DNA from: Bacteroidales bacterium | Lineage (GTDB): Bacteria; Bacteroidota; Bacteroidia; Bacteroidales; P3 | DNA length: 64,000 bases | Direction: 5' to 3' | Assembly (NCBI GenBank): GCA_017960475.1 | Contig: JAGCZH010000040.1 | Coordinates: 1 to 64,000 of the forward strand | Shown here: in pieces, positions 26,410-33,884 of the stretch | Numbering within the stretch: position 1 is the first letter of the stretch | How the letters are laid out: each line of letters starts with the position of its first letter | Program-made: the position numbers and the translations under genes | Notes under the pieces: generated by a model | Databases searched by the model: none | What the model saw: the letters and a program-made list of their open reading frames with translations, nothing else | What the model was told of the DNA's origin: nothing

Positions 26410-27069
26410 ATGAAATCCAGACATATCAGCAAGAAGATTCTTATTCCACTGATAGTTGCAGCGGTGCTGGCGGTGACATTCCTCATTATGGGAGTGATTG
26501 TCAACCGTTCTGTCGACAAAATGGCGGAGGCTCGCTGCTATTCCAGCGTGGAGGATATACCGTACCGTCGGGTGGGTCTGCTCCTTGGCACATCGCGCCT
26601 CACACGGCATGGTTATGAGAACCCATATTTCTATTATAGGATAGACGCTTGCGCTGAATTGTATCATGCAGGAAAGATTACCCGCATCCTTGTCAGCGGA
26701 GACAACAGCCGGAAAGATTACAATGAGCCTGCCGATATGAAAGAGGCTCTTGTGGAACGCGGTGTGCCGCCTGACTCCATTACGCTCGACTACGCTGGCT
26801 TCCGTACCTATGACTCTATGGTGAGGGCGAAGAAAGTGTTCTGTCAGGACTCCATTACTGTCATCTCGCAAGACTGGCATAACGAGAGGGCAATCTATAT
26901 AGCCAATCGGGTAGGGGTGGATGCTGTTGCCCTCAATGCGGAGGATGTCTCTTTCCGCACAACCGCATTTAAATATCGTGTGAGGGAATGGCTCGCCCGT
27001 ACCAAGATGGCATTCGACCTTCTCTTTCTCCACGAGCCGCACTTCCTCGGAGAACCGATTGAAATATGA
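26410..27069 (+). CDS. SanA/YdcF-type DUF218 membrane protein
   Basis: About 219 residues from the ATG at 26410 (a GTG seven codons earlier overlaps the upstream gene). One N-terminal membrane anchor (KILIPLIVAAVLAVTFLIM), then a DUF218 domain outside the membrane: GLLLGTSRLTR, NPYFYYRIDACAELYHAGK, ILVSGDNS, YDSMVRAKKVFC and VISQDWHNERAIYIA. This matches SanA, which affects envelope permeability (vancomycin exclusion at high temperature in enterics) by an unresolved mechanism. Follows the nucleotidase gene; the insertion sequence starts 70 bases later. Confidence 0.85.
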   Translation: MKSRHISKKILIPLIVAAVLAVTFLIMGVIVNRSVDKMAEARCYSSVEDIPYRRVGLLLGTSRLTRHGYENPYFYYRIDACAELYHAGKITRILVSGDNSRKDYNEPADMKEALVERGVPPDSITLDYAGFRTYDSMVRAKKVFCQDSITVISQDWHNERAIYIANRVGVDAVALNAEDVSFRTTAFKYRVREWLARTKMAFDLLFLHEPHFLGEPIEI

Positions 27070-27241
27070 TTGGTAGGGTGTTTTCAAAGAATTGATTACC
27101 AATGTCGGAGAAATACAAATGACTGGATAAATAAAGACCTATAGGTCATTTTGCAGGATAAAAACTTTCAAAAAGCCCATTGTTACTATCTTGTTCGCGA
27201 GTCAAGGTACTTGAGACAAAAATTAACAAATAAAAATTGTC

Positions 27242-27261
27242 AATAGGTCATTTTGCAGGAT
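27242..27261 (+). repeat. Second copy of the IS left end
   Basis: AATAGGTCATTTTGCAGGAT repeats the outer left terminus at 27140-27159, 102 bases away; both are followed by AAAAxCTTxC. Either this is the true end with an old remnant outside it, or a tandem subterminal transposase binding site. Confidence 0.7.
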
Positions 27262-27288
27262 AAAATCTTCCGGTTTTCGCGTTTTTAC

Positions 27289-27296
27289 TACCTTTG
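27289..27296 (+). promoter_or_regulatory. Transposase promoter -7 box
   Basis: TACCTTTG followed by CG, 33 bases before the transposase ATG, inside the element. Confidence 0.5.
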
Positions 27297-27328
27297 CGAG
27301 TGTTCAAGCAACTCAAAAAAGGTAGAAA

Positions 27329-28270
27329 ATGTACAAGGTTAAATGTCCCATATGCAAAGGGACGCACACGGTAAAAAACGGGAAACGACAGGGTGTTCAG
27401 TTATACGTCTGCAAGGAATGCGGATATCAGTTCCGAAATGGGAAAAGTGTTGATATCGAGAAGCTGTGGAGCTGTTACCAGGATGGTAAACAGACAATTT
27501 CGGAGTTGGCGGAGACATTTGAAATAAGCCAATCCACTGTCAAACGGCGATTTCGCGGGGTGAAAGTAGAATGGGTGCAACCCACGCTCTGCGGTGGCGG
27601 ATTTTTGCATCTGGACACATCTTACTGGGGCCACAACTGGGGTGTGCTCCTAGGCTTGGACGAGGAGGCGGGGTTGCCGCTGTATGTGGCATTCATCAAC
27701 CACGAAAGGGTGCAGGACTATATTGACGCAGTTCGAAGCATAGAAGGTCGTGGATACAGCATCAGGGGAATCGTGATTGACGGGATGCAGAGCCTCTTTA
27801 CCGAGTTCAAAGCGTACAAGATACAGATGTGTCAGTTCCATATGATACAGATAGTCAAACGGTATCTGACCAATCGTCCTAAATTGATAGCCGCCAGGGA
27901 ATTGAAAGAATTGGTGGGTTCCCTAACCGTAAGGCGGAGAAATGAGTTTGAGCACGAGTACCTCCAATGGAAGGAGCGGTGGGGGCAGATGCTCAACAGG
28001 CGCACCACGCTTAAGTCGGGGAAGACTCAATTCACCCACAAACGGCTACGCTCGGCGATGCACAGTGTGGACTTCTACCTGCCATACCTGTTCACATACC
28101 AGCAGCCTGAATGCAAGGGAATGCCCAATACCAACAACAAAATAGAGGGCACATTCACAGACCTGAAAAAGAACCTCAACAACCACAGCGGGATGTCTCT
28201 GGAGAACCGCAAGCGGTTCATAAGTGGGTTTTTCTTGGCATTGAAATCTAAGCTTGAACAGGACAAATGA
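27329..28270 (+). CDS. Transposase, IS256-family variant with N-terminal zinc ribbon
   Basis: 313 residues, intact. Zinc ribbon with CPIC (residues 6-9) and CKEC (28-31), a short HTH (ISELAETFEISQSTVKRRFRG), then an RNase H-like DDE domain: FLHLDTSYWG (first Asp), GIVIDGMQSL (second Asp), CQFHMIQIVKRYLT (the CxxH motif of IS256/MULE enzymes) and IEGTFTDLKKNLNNH (Glu). Catalyses cut-and-paste or copy-out transposition of the surrounding element. Nothing suggests inactivation. Confidence 0.88.
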   Translation: MYKVKCPICKGTHTVKNGKRQGVQLYVCKECGYQFRNGKSVDIEKLWSCYQDGKQTISELAETFEISQSTVKRRFRGVKVEWVQPTLCGGGFLHLDTSYWGHNWGVLLGLDEEAGLPLYVAFINHERVQDYIDAVRSIEGRGYSIRGIVIDGMQSLFTEFKAYKIQMCQFHMIQIVKRYLTNRPKLIAARELKELVGSLTVRRRNEFEHEYLQWKERWGQMLNRRTTLKSGKTQFTHKRLRSAMHSVDFYLPYLFTYQQPECKGMPNTNNKIEGTFTDLKKNLNNHSGMSLENRKRFISGFFLALKSKLEQDK

Positions 28271-28511
28271 CTGAGGAAAAGGCTCCGCCTTATGCAGAGC
28301 CAGTCCCGTTCAATCTTGAGTTTGCAGTCCTATTCCTCATGGGGTTGCTCCCCAGCAGAGCCCCACTACGCTTCAAACTGCGATGCAAAAATACGATTTT
28401 TCTTCTATTCGGCCATCCTGCAATTTGACCTATACGCCTGATTTTATATAAAACAGTCATTGAATAAGTGCTATTATATTGCTTGTTTGATTCTGAAAAA
28501 GTGTAAAATGT

Positions 28512-28541
28512 TTTGGAATTCACAAAAAAAGTGTATTTTTG
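28512..28541 (+). promoter_or_regulatory. elaA promoter
   Basis: TTTG at 28512-28515, 18-base spacer, TATTTTTG at 28534-28541, then 49 bases to the ATG. It lies just outside the right end of the insertion sequence, so the element has not separated it from its gene. Confidence 0.65.
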
Positions 28542-28590
28542 CATTGTTATATAAGGGGTAATATCATGGCTATTTGATTATGGAAAGACT

Positions 28591-29031
28591 ATGGAGCTGA
28601 ATGTAAAACAATATAAAGAACTCACTCTCGACGAATTGCACGACATTTACCGATACCGTGTGTCTGTGTTCGTGGTGGAGCAGAATTGTCCATATCAGGA
28701 GATAGACGGCAACGACAAAGTGTCGTGGCATCTGTGGTTGGAGGACAAAGGCGAGATGGTGGCTTATTTGCGAGTATTGCCTGCCGGTACAACATTCGAA
28801 GATGTATCCATTGGCAGGATGATTTGTACCCGTCGCCGCCAGGGATTGGCTACACAGCTTCTGCGTGAAGGTATCAAGCTGGCCGTTGAGAAGTTCCATG
28901 CAGAGAGAATAACCATCGAGGCACAAGTCTATGCCCGTGGCCTTTACGAGAAAGTCGGGTTTGTGCAGACATCAGACGAGTTCCTTGAGGACGGTATACC
29001 TCACATCAAAATGACATTGGAAATAATATGA
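28591..29031 (+). CDS. elaA: GNAT acetyltransferase, ElaA family
   Basis: 146 residues. N-terminal LTLDELHDIYRYRVSVFVVEQNCPY is the ElaA signature (RxxVFVVEQxCPYxExD), followed by acetyl-CoA-binding loop residues GRMICTRRRQGLATQLL and the terminal YEKVGFVQTSDEFLEDGIPHIKM. Predicted cytosolic N-acetyltransferase of unknown substrate. Its stop overlaps the ATG of the nitroreductase gene (ATGA). Confidence 0.88.
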   Translation: MELNVKQYKELTLDELHDIYRYRVSVFVVEQNCPYQEIDGNDKVSWHLWLEDKGEMVAYLRVLPAGTTFEDVSIGRMICTRRRQGLATQLLREGIKLAVEKFHAERITIEAQVYARGLYEKVGFVQTSDEFLEDGIPHIKMTLEII

Positions 29032-29690
29032 CTATAGAAGAAGCAATACGCAACCGTCATTCCGTGCGTCAATACGACGGAAGACCTCTTGCTGAAGATC
29101 AAGTGGCCAACCTTACTGCAGAGATAGAAAAGATCAATGCTGCCAGAGGGTTGCATATCCAACTAATACAGAATGAGCCGAAAGCCTTCTCTGGCTTCCT
29201 GGCCCGTTACGGCAAGTTTAGAGGTGTTACCAGTTACATCGCCTTAGTAGGAAGTAAGTCTGGCGACTTGAAAGAGAAACTCGGATACGAGGGAGAACGT
29301 CTTGTGCTGTTGGCGCAACAGCTGGGACTCAACACTTGCTGGGTTGGGGGCACGTTCACGAAGAACAAAGCAGTGCAGGTCGACAAAGGTGAGAAGTTCG
29401 TGGCCGTCATCTCCATAGGCTATGGCCTTACCCAAGGCAAGGCGCACGTCAACAAGCCCCTCGGACAGATTGCCGCCATTGCCTTTACACCGGAGTGGTT
29501 TAAGAAAGGTGTTATGTGCTCCATGCTAGCCCCTTCGGCAATGAACAAGCAGAACTTCCACTTCGAGTATATGGCTGATGGAAAGGTTGTGGCCACGGCA
29601 AAAAATGTGCCGTTCTCATCGGTAGACCTCGGCATTGCCAAACTGCACTTCGAGATTGGCTCCGGCAAAGACAGCACCATTTGGAAATAG
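29028..29690 (+). CDS. Nitroreductase family protein
   Basis: 220 residues starting MTIEEAIRNRHSVRQYDGRP, the FMN-binding N-terminus of the nitroreductase family (RxSVRxY). GLNTCWVGGTFTKNKA and ISIGYG are the conserved middle, and MLAPSAMNKQNFHFEY the C-terminal PSAMNxQPW-like motif. NAD(P)H-dependent flavoprotein, substrate unknown; this shorter version with GKxxxxxPLGQIA occurs in gut anaerobes. Translationally coupled to elaA by ATGA. Confidence 0.85.
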   Translation: MTIEEAIRNRHSVRQYDGRPLAEDQVANLTAEIEKINAARGLHIQLIQNEPKAFSGFLARYGKFRGVTSYIALVGSKSGDLKEKLGYEGERLVLLAQQLGLNTCWVGGTFTKNKAVQVDKGEKFVAVISIGYGLTQGKAHVNKPLGQIAAIAFTPEWFKKGVMCSMLAPSAMNKQNFHFEYMADGKVVATAKNVPFSSVDLGIAKLHFEIGSGKDSTIWK

Positions 29691-29847
29691 AATGACTATT
29701 CCTTGTCGTAGAGCTTATATTACGCATTACACGCAGACATCATATAGTTAACAGCTTGCGTATAATGTTTATCCTTTTTTAAGTTCGTCTATGTGGGGCT
29801 GATGTATATGGCTATATAATAGTTTGTTATTAATCGACAGAAAAGGA

Positions 29848-29880
29848 AGACAATCGTTATGAATTGTCTCCCTTTTTTAT
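29848..29880. terminator. Terminator between convergent operons
   Basis: AGACAAT (29848-29854) pairs with ATTGTCT (29863-29869), flanked by GGA/TCC pairs and followed on the plus strand by CCTTTTTTATTA. It would end the elaA-nitroreductase transcript and may also serve the opposing lipoprotein operon, whose stop is at 29905. Confidence 0.65.
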
Positions 29881-29904
29881 TATAGTTATAATGCCAGAAG
29901 TGGT

Positions 29905-30381
29905 TTATTTTGCTGTTGTCAGCATCGCGTCGTCAACCTTGAAAGTGAGCGAGGCCCAACTCATACCGCCCGCGCGACTCGGCAGTTCGTCGTAGGTGTA
30001 GCGTGTTGACTTGAAGTTGTAGGGCGAGTCGGCACCGAGGGTGTCGCTGGCGTAGAAGGTCAGCGTGTCGATGCCGTCGACGATGAATTGCACGCTGTCG
30101 CCAAAAAGTCCGGATCTGACGTTGTATATTATTGCGTTTTGCCCTGTGGAGCCCAAGCCTCCATTGAAAGGCAGCGTGGCTTTTTGTCCTGCCGCTACGG
30201 GATAGGTGCCGTCGAAGTTGGTGCCGTTTTCGTGGGGATAGTAGCGCCAGGAGCCGCTCCAAACGAAGAGGATGTCGTGCGAGCTTTGGTTGTCAATGGT
30301 GTACTCTTCGTCGAAACCTGGGTCGCAGGCGGTCATAAGCATTGCCGCAAGGAGGGGCAGAAGTATTATTTTTGCTTTCAT
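29905..30381 (-). CDS. Lipoprotein of unknown function
   Basis: 158 residues with a signal and lipobox (LPLLAAMLMTAC, Cys about 19), then acidic DPGFDEE right after the Cys, which in Bacteroidota can direct lipoproteins to the cell surface. The rest is beta-rich (SSHDILFVWSGSW, GTYPVAAGQKATLPF), an immunoglobulin-like pattern. Last gene of the ECF sigma operon, 18 bases after the preceding gene. Family not recognised. Confidence 0.7.
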   Translation of the reverse strand: MKAKIILLPLLAAMLMTACDPGFDEEYTIDNQSSHDILFVWSGSWRYYPHENGTNFDGTYPVAAGQKATLPFNGGLGSTGQNAIIYNVRSGLFGDSVQFIVDGIDTLTFYASDTLGADSPYNFKSTRYTYDELPSRAGGMSWASLTFKVDDAMLTTAK

Positions 30382-30399
30382 ATCATTAATGTTTTATAG

Positions 30400-31239
30400 T
30401 TATCTAATCATCCAGTTGAAGCCTATAAGTCCATAGATGCTGGAGGAGGAATAGGCAGTACTTATGCCACCGTCGATGCACATTTGGGCCTTCAGCTGCA
30501 GGCGGTCGCTTGTCTGCCACAGGGCTTCCAGGCGGCCCTGGCTGTTTTCGAGACTGTTTTCGAGGCCGGCGCTGAACATCCACCGCTCGTTGGGTAGCCA
30601 GTGGGCGAACAGCGTCAGGCGGAAGGGCTGGTCGGTCATTCGGACGTAGGGGGCGTGACGGTTCCAGGCGTAGGCCGCCGATGCGTCGAAGTACCAATGG
30701 TTTGAGATGCGGTTGCGGTACTGCAAACCGATGATGGGCTCGGCCAACATACCCTCATCCTCCACATAGGGATGTCCTCGACGGATGGGAAGCGTGACTT
30801 CGGTGAAGAAGGTGAGCTTGTTCTTGCTCTCTTCGCTGCCGAGCAGCATAATGCGGGCTCCCAACGAGGGCACAAGGTTGAGGCGGTTTGGGGCGAATGA
30901 GAGGGTGTCGAAGACACGGCCGTGGGCGTGTCCAGCGCTGACGCCCAGCGTCAGTTCGGCATTGCTTCCGATGCCCCAGCGCAGGCTTGCCCCGCCACCG
31001 ATAGTGGTAAGTTTGCTGTCATCTTTATGAAGATAGTTGGAGTGAAATCGGGAGGCGTTGACGTCGCCGCTGAGCAGCAAGTGGCCGGAGCCGAGCACAT
31101 TGGCACCAGTAGTGGTGACGAGGGGCGAGGAGATTAACGGGTTGTCCTCCTGGGCGTGGGCGGTAAGTGTGGCGAAGATGCCGAGGGCGACGAAGCAGGC
31201 TATGGCCAAGAGAGTCGATTTATTTGTACTGTTCTTCAT
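30400..31239 (-). CDS. Outer-membrane beta-barrel protein (transporter-like)
   Basis: 279 residues; signal peptide about 1-29 (FVALGIFATLTAHAQ). The mature sequence is made of alternating-pattern beta strands (NVLGSGHLLLSGDVNASRF, SNAELTLGVSAGH, NKLTFFTEVTLPIR, WYFDASAAYAW) and ends in an aromatic strand (GLIGFNWMIR), as in barrel proteins of the phenol-degradation 'transporter' (MetA-like) group. Probably a passive outer-membrane protein. It lies in the ECF sigma operon, 25 bases past the previous gene. Confidence 0.65.
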   Translation of the reverse strand: MKNSTNKSTLLAIACFVALGIFATLTAHAQEDNPLISSPLVTTTGANVLGSGHLLLSGDVNASRFHSNYLHKDDSKLTTIGGGASLRWGIGSNAELTLGVSAGHAHGRVFDTLSFAPNRLNLVPSLGARIMLLGSEESKNKLTFFTEVTLPIRRGHPYVEDEGMLAEPIIGLQYRNRISNHWYFDASAAYAWNRHAPYVRMTDQPFRLTLFAHWLPNERWMFSAGLENSLENSQGRLEALWQTSDRLQLKAQMCIDGGISTAYSSSSIYGLIGFNWMIR

Positions 31240-31264
31240 AAGTTTATTTATATACTTTAAATGG

Positions 31265-31981
31265 TTAGAGAAATAAGGTTATGCCTGAAGTGTATATTTT
31301 CTGGTTTGTTGCTGGGTCGATGTAGGTGGGCAGTAGGTTGGTGAAAAAGCGAATGCCGTGAAGCAGGCCTATCGCGTCGGTGCTGACCTTGAGCCCTATT
31401 TCCAGTTTCCATGGTTGGAACATCGGGTCGTCGGATTCCACCACTTCTTTATAGGTACCTCGTTGCATTCCGTAGTAGGTGTTGCGAGCGTCGAGGGTGC
31501 GGATGGTGAGGTACTCGCTGACGGCATAGGCGGCGTATATGTCGGCACTCAGGCGCAGCCCGCTGCGGCTGTTGGGGGTCAGCAGCCACTCCAACTCCAG
31601 TGGTATGCCGAGATAGCTGTGGAACGCTGTGGCCGTTTGGCGCCCTGTGGTAGGGGTTGTCAGTAACTCGATGCCTCCACCTTCGGCAGGCGTAACATTA
31701 TGGCGCAGTATGTCCCACTGGAAGTCGTAGCGCAGGCCGACGTTCAGATTCCAGCGTTCTGCCAGTTTCAGGTGTGCCGTCAGCGGAAGGCGGAACACAT
31801 AGCTTGGCGAGGCGCTGTATGGGCTATGACTATTGTTGAGTAGGCTGATGCCTGCCTCTATACCAAGGTCTACCTTCTGCAGGATTTTCTCATGCGGAAC
31901 AACCGTGGTGTCGGTGCTTGTCTGGGCGATGAGGAACGGTGACATGCTCAGAATGACGGCGAGAATGATGATGCGTTTCAT
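31265..31981 (-). CDS. Outer-membrane beta-barrel protein
   Basis: 238 residues, signal peptide about 1-19 (IILAVILSMSPFLIAQ). Strand-rich body with Bacteroidota porin-family features (VDLGIEAGISLLN, FRLPLTAHLKLAERWNLNVG, SYLGIPLELEWLL) and a terminal strand ending in TLFL. Fits the 'outer membrane beta-barrel' (porin OMP_b-brl) group; no enzyme motif. Encoded 29 bases after the putative anti-sigma gene and so probably part of its regulon. Confidence 0.65.
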   Translation of the reverse strand: MKRIIILAVILSMSPFLIAQTSTDTTVVPHEKILQKVDLGIEAGISLLNNSHSPYSASPSYVFRLPLTAHLKLAERWNLNVGLRYDFQWDILRHNVTPAEGGGIELLTTPTTGRQTATAFHSYLGIPLELEWLLTPNSRSGLRLSADIYAAYAVSEYLTIRTLDARNTYYGMQRGTYKEVVESDDPMFQPWKLEIGLKVSTDAIGLLHGIRFFTNLLPTYIDPATNQKIYTSGITLFL

Positions 31982-32010
31982 ATTGTGTTTAGTGTTTTAT
32001 CTGTTAATAG

Positions 32011-32688
32011 TCAGAATTTTAGTAGTGCTAGTGTGGTGCCTTCCATACGGCTGGGCTCGGAACGGCGCAGGAAGCCGCTGAGGAGTCTGCGTCGCTGGGG
32101 TTTGGTTGTTTGAGCGACGTTGGGTGTGTTGGTGTCGGGAGTTATGGTTGAGGGTTCCTCGGTGTCGACAGGTTCGGGCTTGCTGTTATAGGCAATCGGC
32201 TCTGTGTCGGGAGCGAAGTTGTCTTCAATAATATAGTATGGAGCCTTGGTGCTGTCTTTTTCAACTGCTTCGGTTGTGGTTGACTCTTCAGCATATAGTT
32301 CTTCTATTGCGACGGTCGGTTCGTCATTTACAACGTTTGACCTATGCCTTGTTGTTCTATGGCTGACAGTCGGAATGACGGTGGTGTCGAGGACTGTTGC
32401 CATAGGCATTTCTGTACCGTTCATCTCTGCTACTTTGGGTACGCCTTTGGTGGTGGGGGCTGTCGGGATGAACCAGATACGCACGGCTGTGGTGATGAAA
32501 AATGTGATGCAGGCAGCCACAGCGACACGCGATGTCCACCACCAGAAGCCGCGGTGTTTGGTGGTTTCGGCAGCGGCAAGGTTGTCAATCATTGCTCCCA
32601 GTTCCTGCTGGCGACGGTTGTCGCGACCTGCGTGTTCGAGGGTGGAAAGCAGTTGATTGAGGTCCATTTTGTTGCTATCGTTTTTCAT
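32011..32688 (-). CDS. Putative anti-sigma factor, single-pass membrane protein
   Basis: 225 residues. N-terminal cytosolic part about 1-50 (MDLNQLLSTLEHAG..., short helices), one membrane segment about 52-72 (VAVAACITFFITTAVRIWF), then a Pro/Thr/Glu-rich region outside the membrane and a basic C-terminus. It overlaps the ECF sigma gene by 14 bases, the usual layout for a sigma/anti-sigma pair. No classical zinc (ZAS) HxxxCxxC motif is visible, so the assignment rests on position and topology. The function in releasing the sigma factor is inferred. Confidence 0.6.
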   Translation of the reverse strand: MKNDSNKMDLNQLLSTLEHAGRDNRRQQELGAMIDNLAAAETTKHRGFWWWTSRVAVAACITFFITTAVRIWFIPTAPTTKGVPKVAEMNGTEMPMATVLDTTVIPTVSHRTTRHRSNVVNDEPTVAIEELYAEESTTTEAVEKDSTKAPYYIIEDNFAPDTEPIAYNSKPEPVDTEEPSTITPDTNTPNVAQTTKPQRRRLLSGFLRRSEPSRMEGTTLALLKF

Positions 32689-33169
32689 ATTCCAATATCA
32701 TTTGTTTCAGTGAATTGTATGCTCGTGAGAGGAGTGTGTATACGTTGCCTTGGGTGATGCCGAGTTTTGAGGCTATGTGGTCGGTGTCAGCGGCGTCAAA
32801 ATGCTTTAGTTGAATAACTTGTTTCTGCCTAACGGGTAGTTTTTCAATGAGTTTCGTTGCTAGTTTCAGACGCTCTTCGGCGTCGTTGGCTTCTTCTTCG
32901 GCAAGTGCCATAGTGCGTTCGTCAATATCTATGGTAGGATTGTGGCGGCGCAATAGGTCAACACATCGGCGTTTGACTAGCGTAATGCACCATGCTTCAA
33001 GGTTAACAATATGCTGGAGTTTCTCTCGTTCGCTCCATAGGGTTACAAAACAGTCTTGCACCACATCTGCTGCTGCTTCCTCATTGTGCAGGAGGCTTTC
33101 GGCCATTCGCTGCATAGAGGGTTGCAGTTGCAAAATGTTGCGTTTGAATTGTTCTGTATCCTGTTTCAT
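32675..33169 (-). CDS. ECF-type RNA polymerase sigma-70 factor
   Basis: 164 residues from the ATG at 33169. Region 2: AADVVQDCFVTLWSEREKLQ and NLEAWCITLVKRRCVDLLRR; region 4: LPVRQKQVIQLKHF and IASKLGITQGNVYTLLSRA (HTH). Short linker, no region 1 or 3, so an extracytoplasmic-function sigma factor. It heads a five-gene run with the overlapping membrane protein, two barrel proteins and a lipoprotein, suggesting envelope-stress or surface regulation. Its own promoter is not obvious. Confidence 0.9.
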   Translation of the reverse strand: MKQDTEQFKRNILQLQPSMQRMAESLLHNEEAAADVVQDCFVTLWSEREKLQHIVNLEAWCITLVKRRCVDLLRRHNPTIDIDERTMALAEEEANDAEERLKLATKLIEKLPVRQKQVIQLKHFDAADTDHIASKLGITQGNVYTLLSRAYNSLKQMILEYEKR

Positions 33170-33530
33170 ACCAAGTAGTCGCAAAAGTGTGCAAAATCTT
33201 ACAAAAAATAAAGATTTTTTTTTAAGCCAACAATCGATCCCAATTGTACTATGTTATAACGTCGGCAGTTACGAACTATTGTTTATGAAGGTGGGGGACA
33301 GGCTATCCTAGAGCGGATGTTCTTTACTATGAAAGGATATATGGCAGGCCCATGTACCCAGGAAGGACTTCGTAAAATAGAACTTGCTATTTAATAAATG
33401 CATTAATAATATCATTTGTGTCTATTTTTTAGGCTGGTACACGATGTATCAGGGAAAGATAGTGTGTCGTTTGGCTCTTCTTTTTCAAACTTTTTTTTAT
33501 AATATGACCAAATTATGACCAAATTTGGGA
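33170..33530. other. Intergenic region with no supported gene
   Basis: About 360 bases between the sigma factor and the tRNA terminator. No ORF has a recognisable family. A short plus-strand frame near 33288-33371 reads WGTGYPRADVLYYERIYGRP, followed by MYPGRTS and a stop; it has protein-like composition but no start, and could be a remnant. GACCAAATTATGACCAAATT near 33505-33525 contains two ATGACCAAATT copies. Confidence 0.6.
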
Positions 33531-33589
33531 TATAAAAGAAAAAGGATTTTGCAATTCTTCTCATTTTGAGTTGTTTGCAAAATCCTTTT
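33531..33589 (-). terminator. Terminator of tRNA-Leu
   Basis: On the minus strand, directly after the tRNA: arms 33575-33589 and 33540-33554 (AAAAGGATTTTGCAA/TTGCAAAATCCTTTT, 15 bp, perfect) followed by TTCTTTTAT. Confidence 0.85.
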
Positions 33590-33590
33590 G

Positions 33591-33673
33591 TACCCCGGGA
33601 GGGACTTGAACCCTCACGCCCTTGCGAGCAGCAGATTTTGAGTCTACCGTGTCTACCATTCCACCACCAGGGC
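33591..33673 (-). tRNA. tRNA-Leu (anticodon CAA)
   Basis: Minus strand. Acceptor arm GCCCTGG pairs with the 3' CCGGGGT (with a G-U and a U-G), discriminator A; D-arm with GGAATGGTAGACACG; anticodon loop CTCAAAA (anticodon CAA) closed by AGA/TCT; long variable arm TGCTCGCAAGGGCGTG, a class II feature; T-arm GAGGGTTCAAGTCCCTC. 83 bases, CCA not encoded. Reads TTG codons. Confidence 0.93.
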
Positions 33674-33827
33674 ATGATTTTGGAATTGAAAATTGAAAAC
33701 TGAAAATTGAAATTATTTTCTGAAAATAAGTCCGTTATTCTTGTTTTTCAATTGCTCCATCCGTCATCTTTCAGGTGCAAAGATATATACTTTTTTTTAT
33801 GTGGGCAAATTTTTTTCCTTTTTTCTC

Positions 33828-33856
33828 TTGTATTCGAAAAAAAAGTACTATTTTTG
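33828..33856 (+). promoter_or_regulatory. prs promoter
   Basis: TTG at 33828-33830, 18-base spacer, TATTTTTG at 33849-33856, 28 bases before the ATG. Confidence 0.65.
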
Positions 33857-33884
33857 CAAACAATCCAACAAAAACTAAAAAAGC

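Larger units (their letters stand above)
27140..28434 (+). mobile_element. Insertion sequence, IS256-type Zn-ribbon variant
   Basis: Terminal inverted repeats: left TATAGGTCATTTTGCAGGAT (27140-27159) and right ATCCTGCAATTTGACCTATA (28415-28434), 18 of 20 positions matching as inverted repeats. A second left-end copy, AATAGGTCATTTTGCAGGAT, lies inside at 27242-27261, so the element is either 1295 or 1193 bases. No target duplication is visible at either choice. One intact transposase gene is inside. Confidence 0.85.

Noticed and set aside
27140..28434. IS1595/ISXO2 family assignment
   Set aside because: It also has an N-terminal zinc ribbon, but the CxxH motif after the second Asp and the TIRs fit the IS256-type variant better.
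33412..33675. 87-residue minus-strand open frame
   Set aside because: It covers tRNA-Leu and its terminator; the RNA structure explains the sequence.
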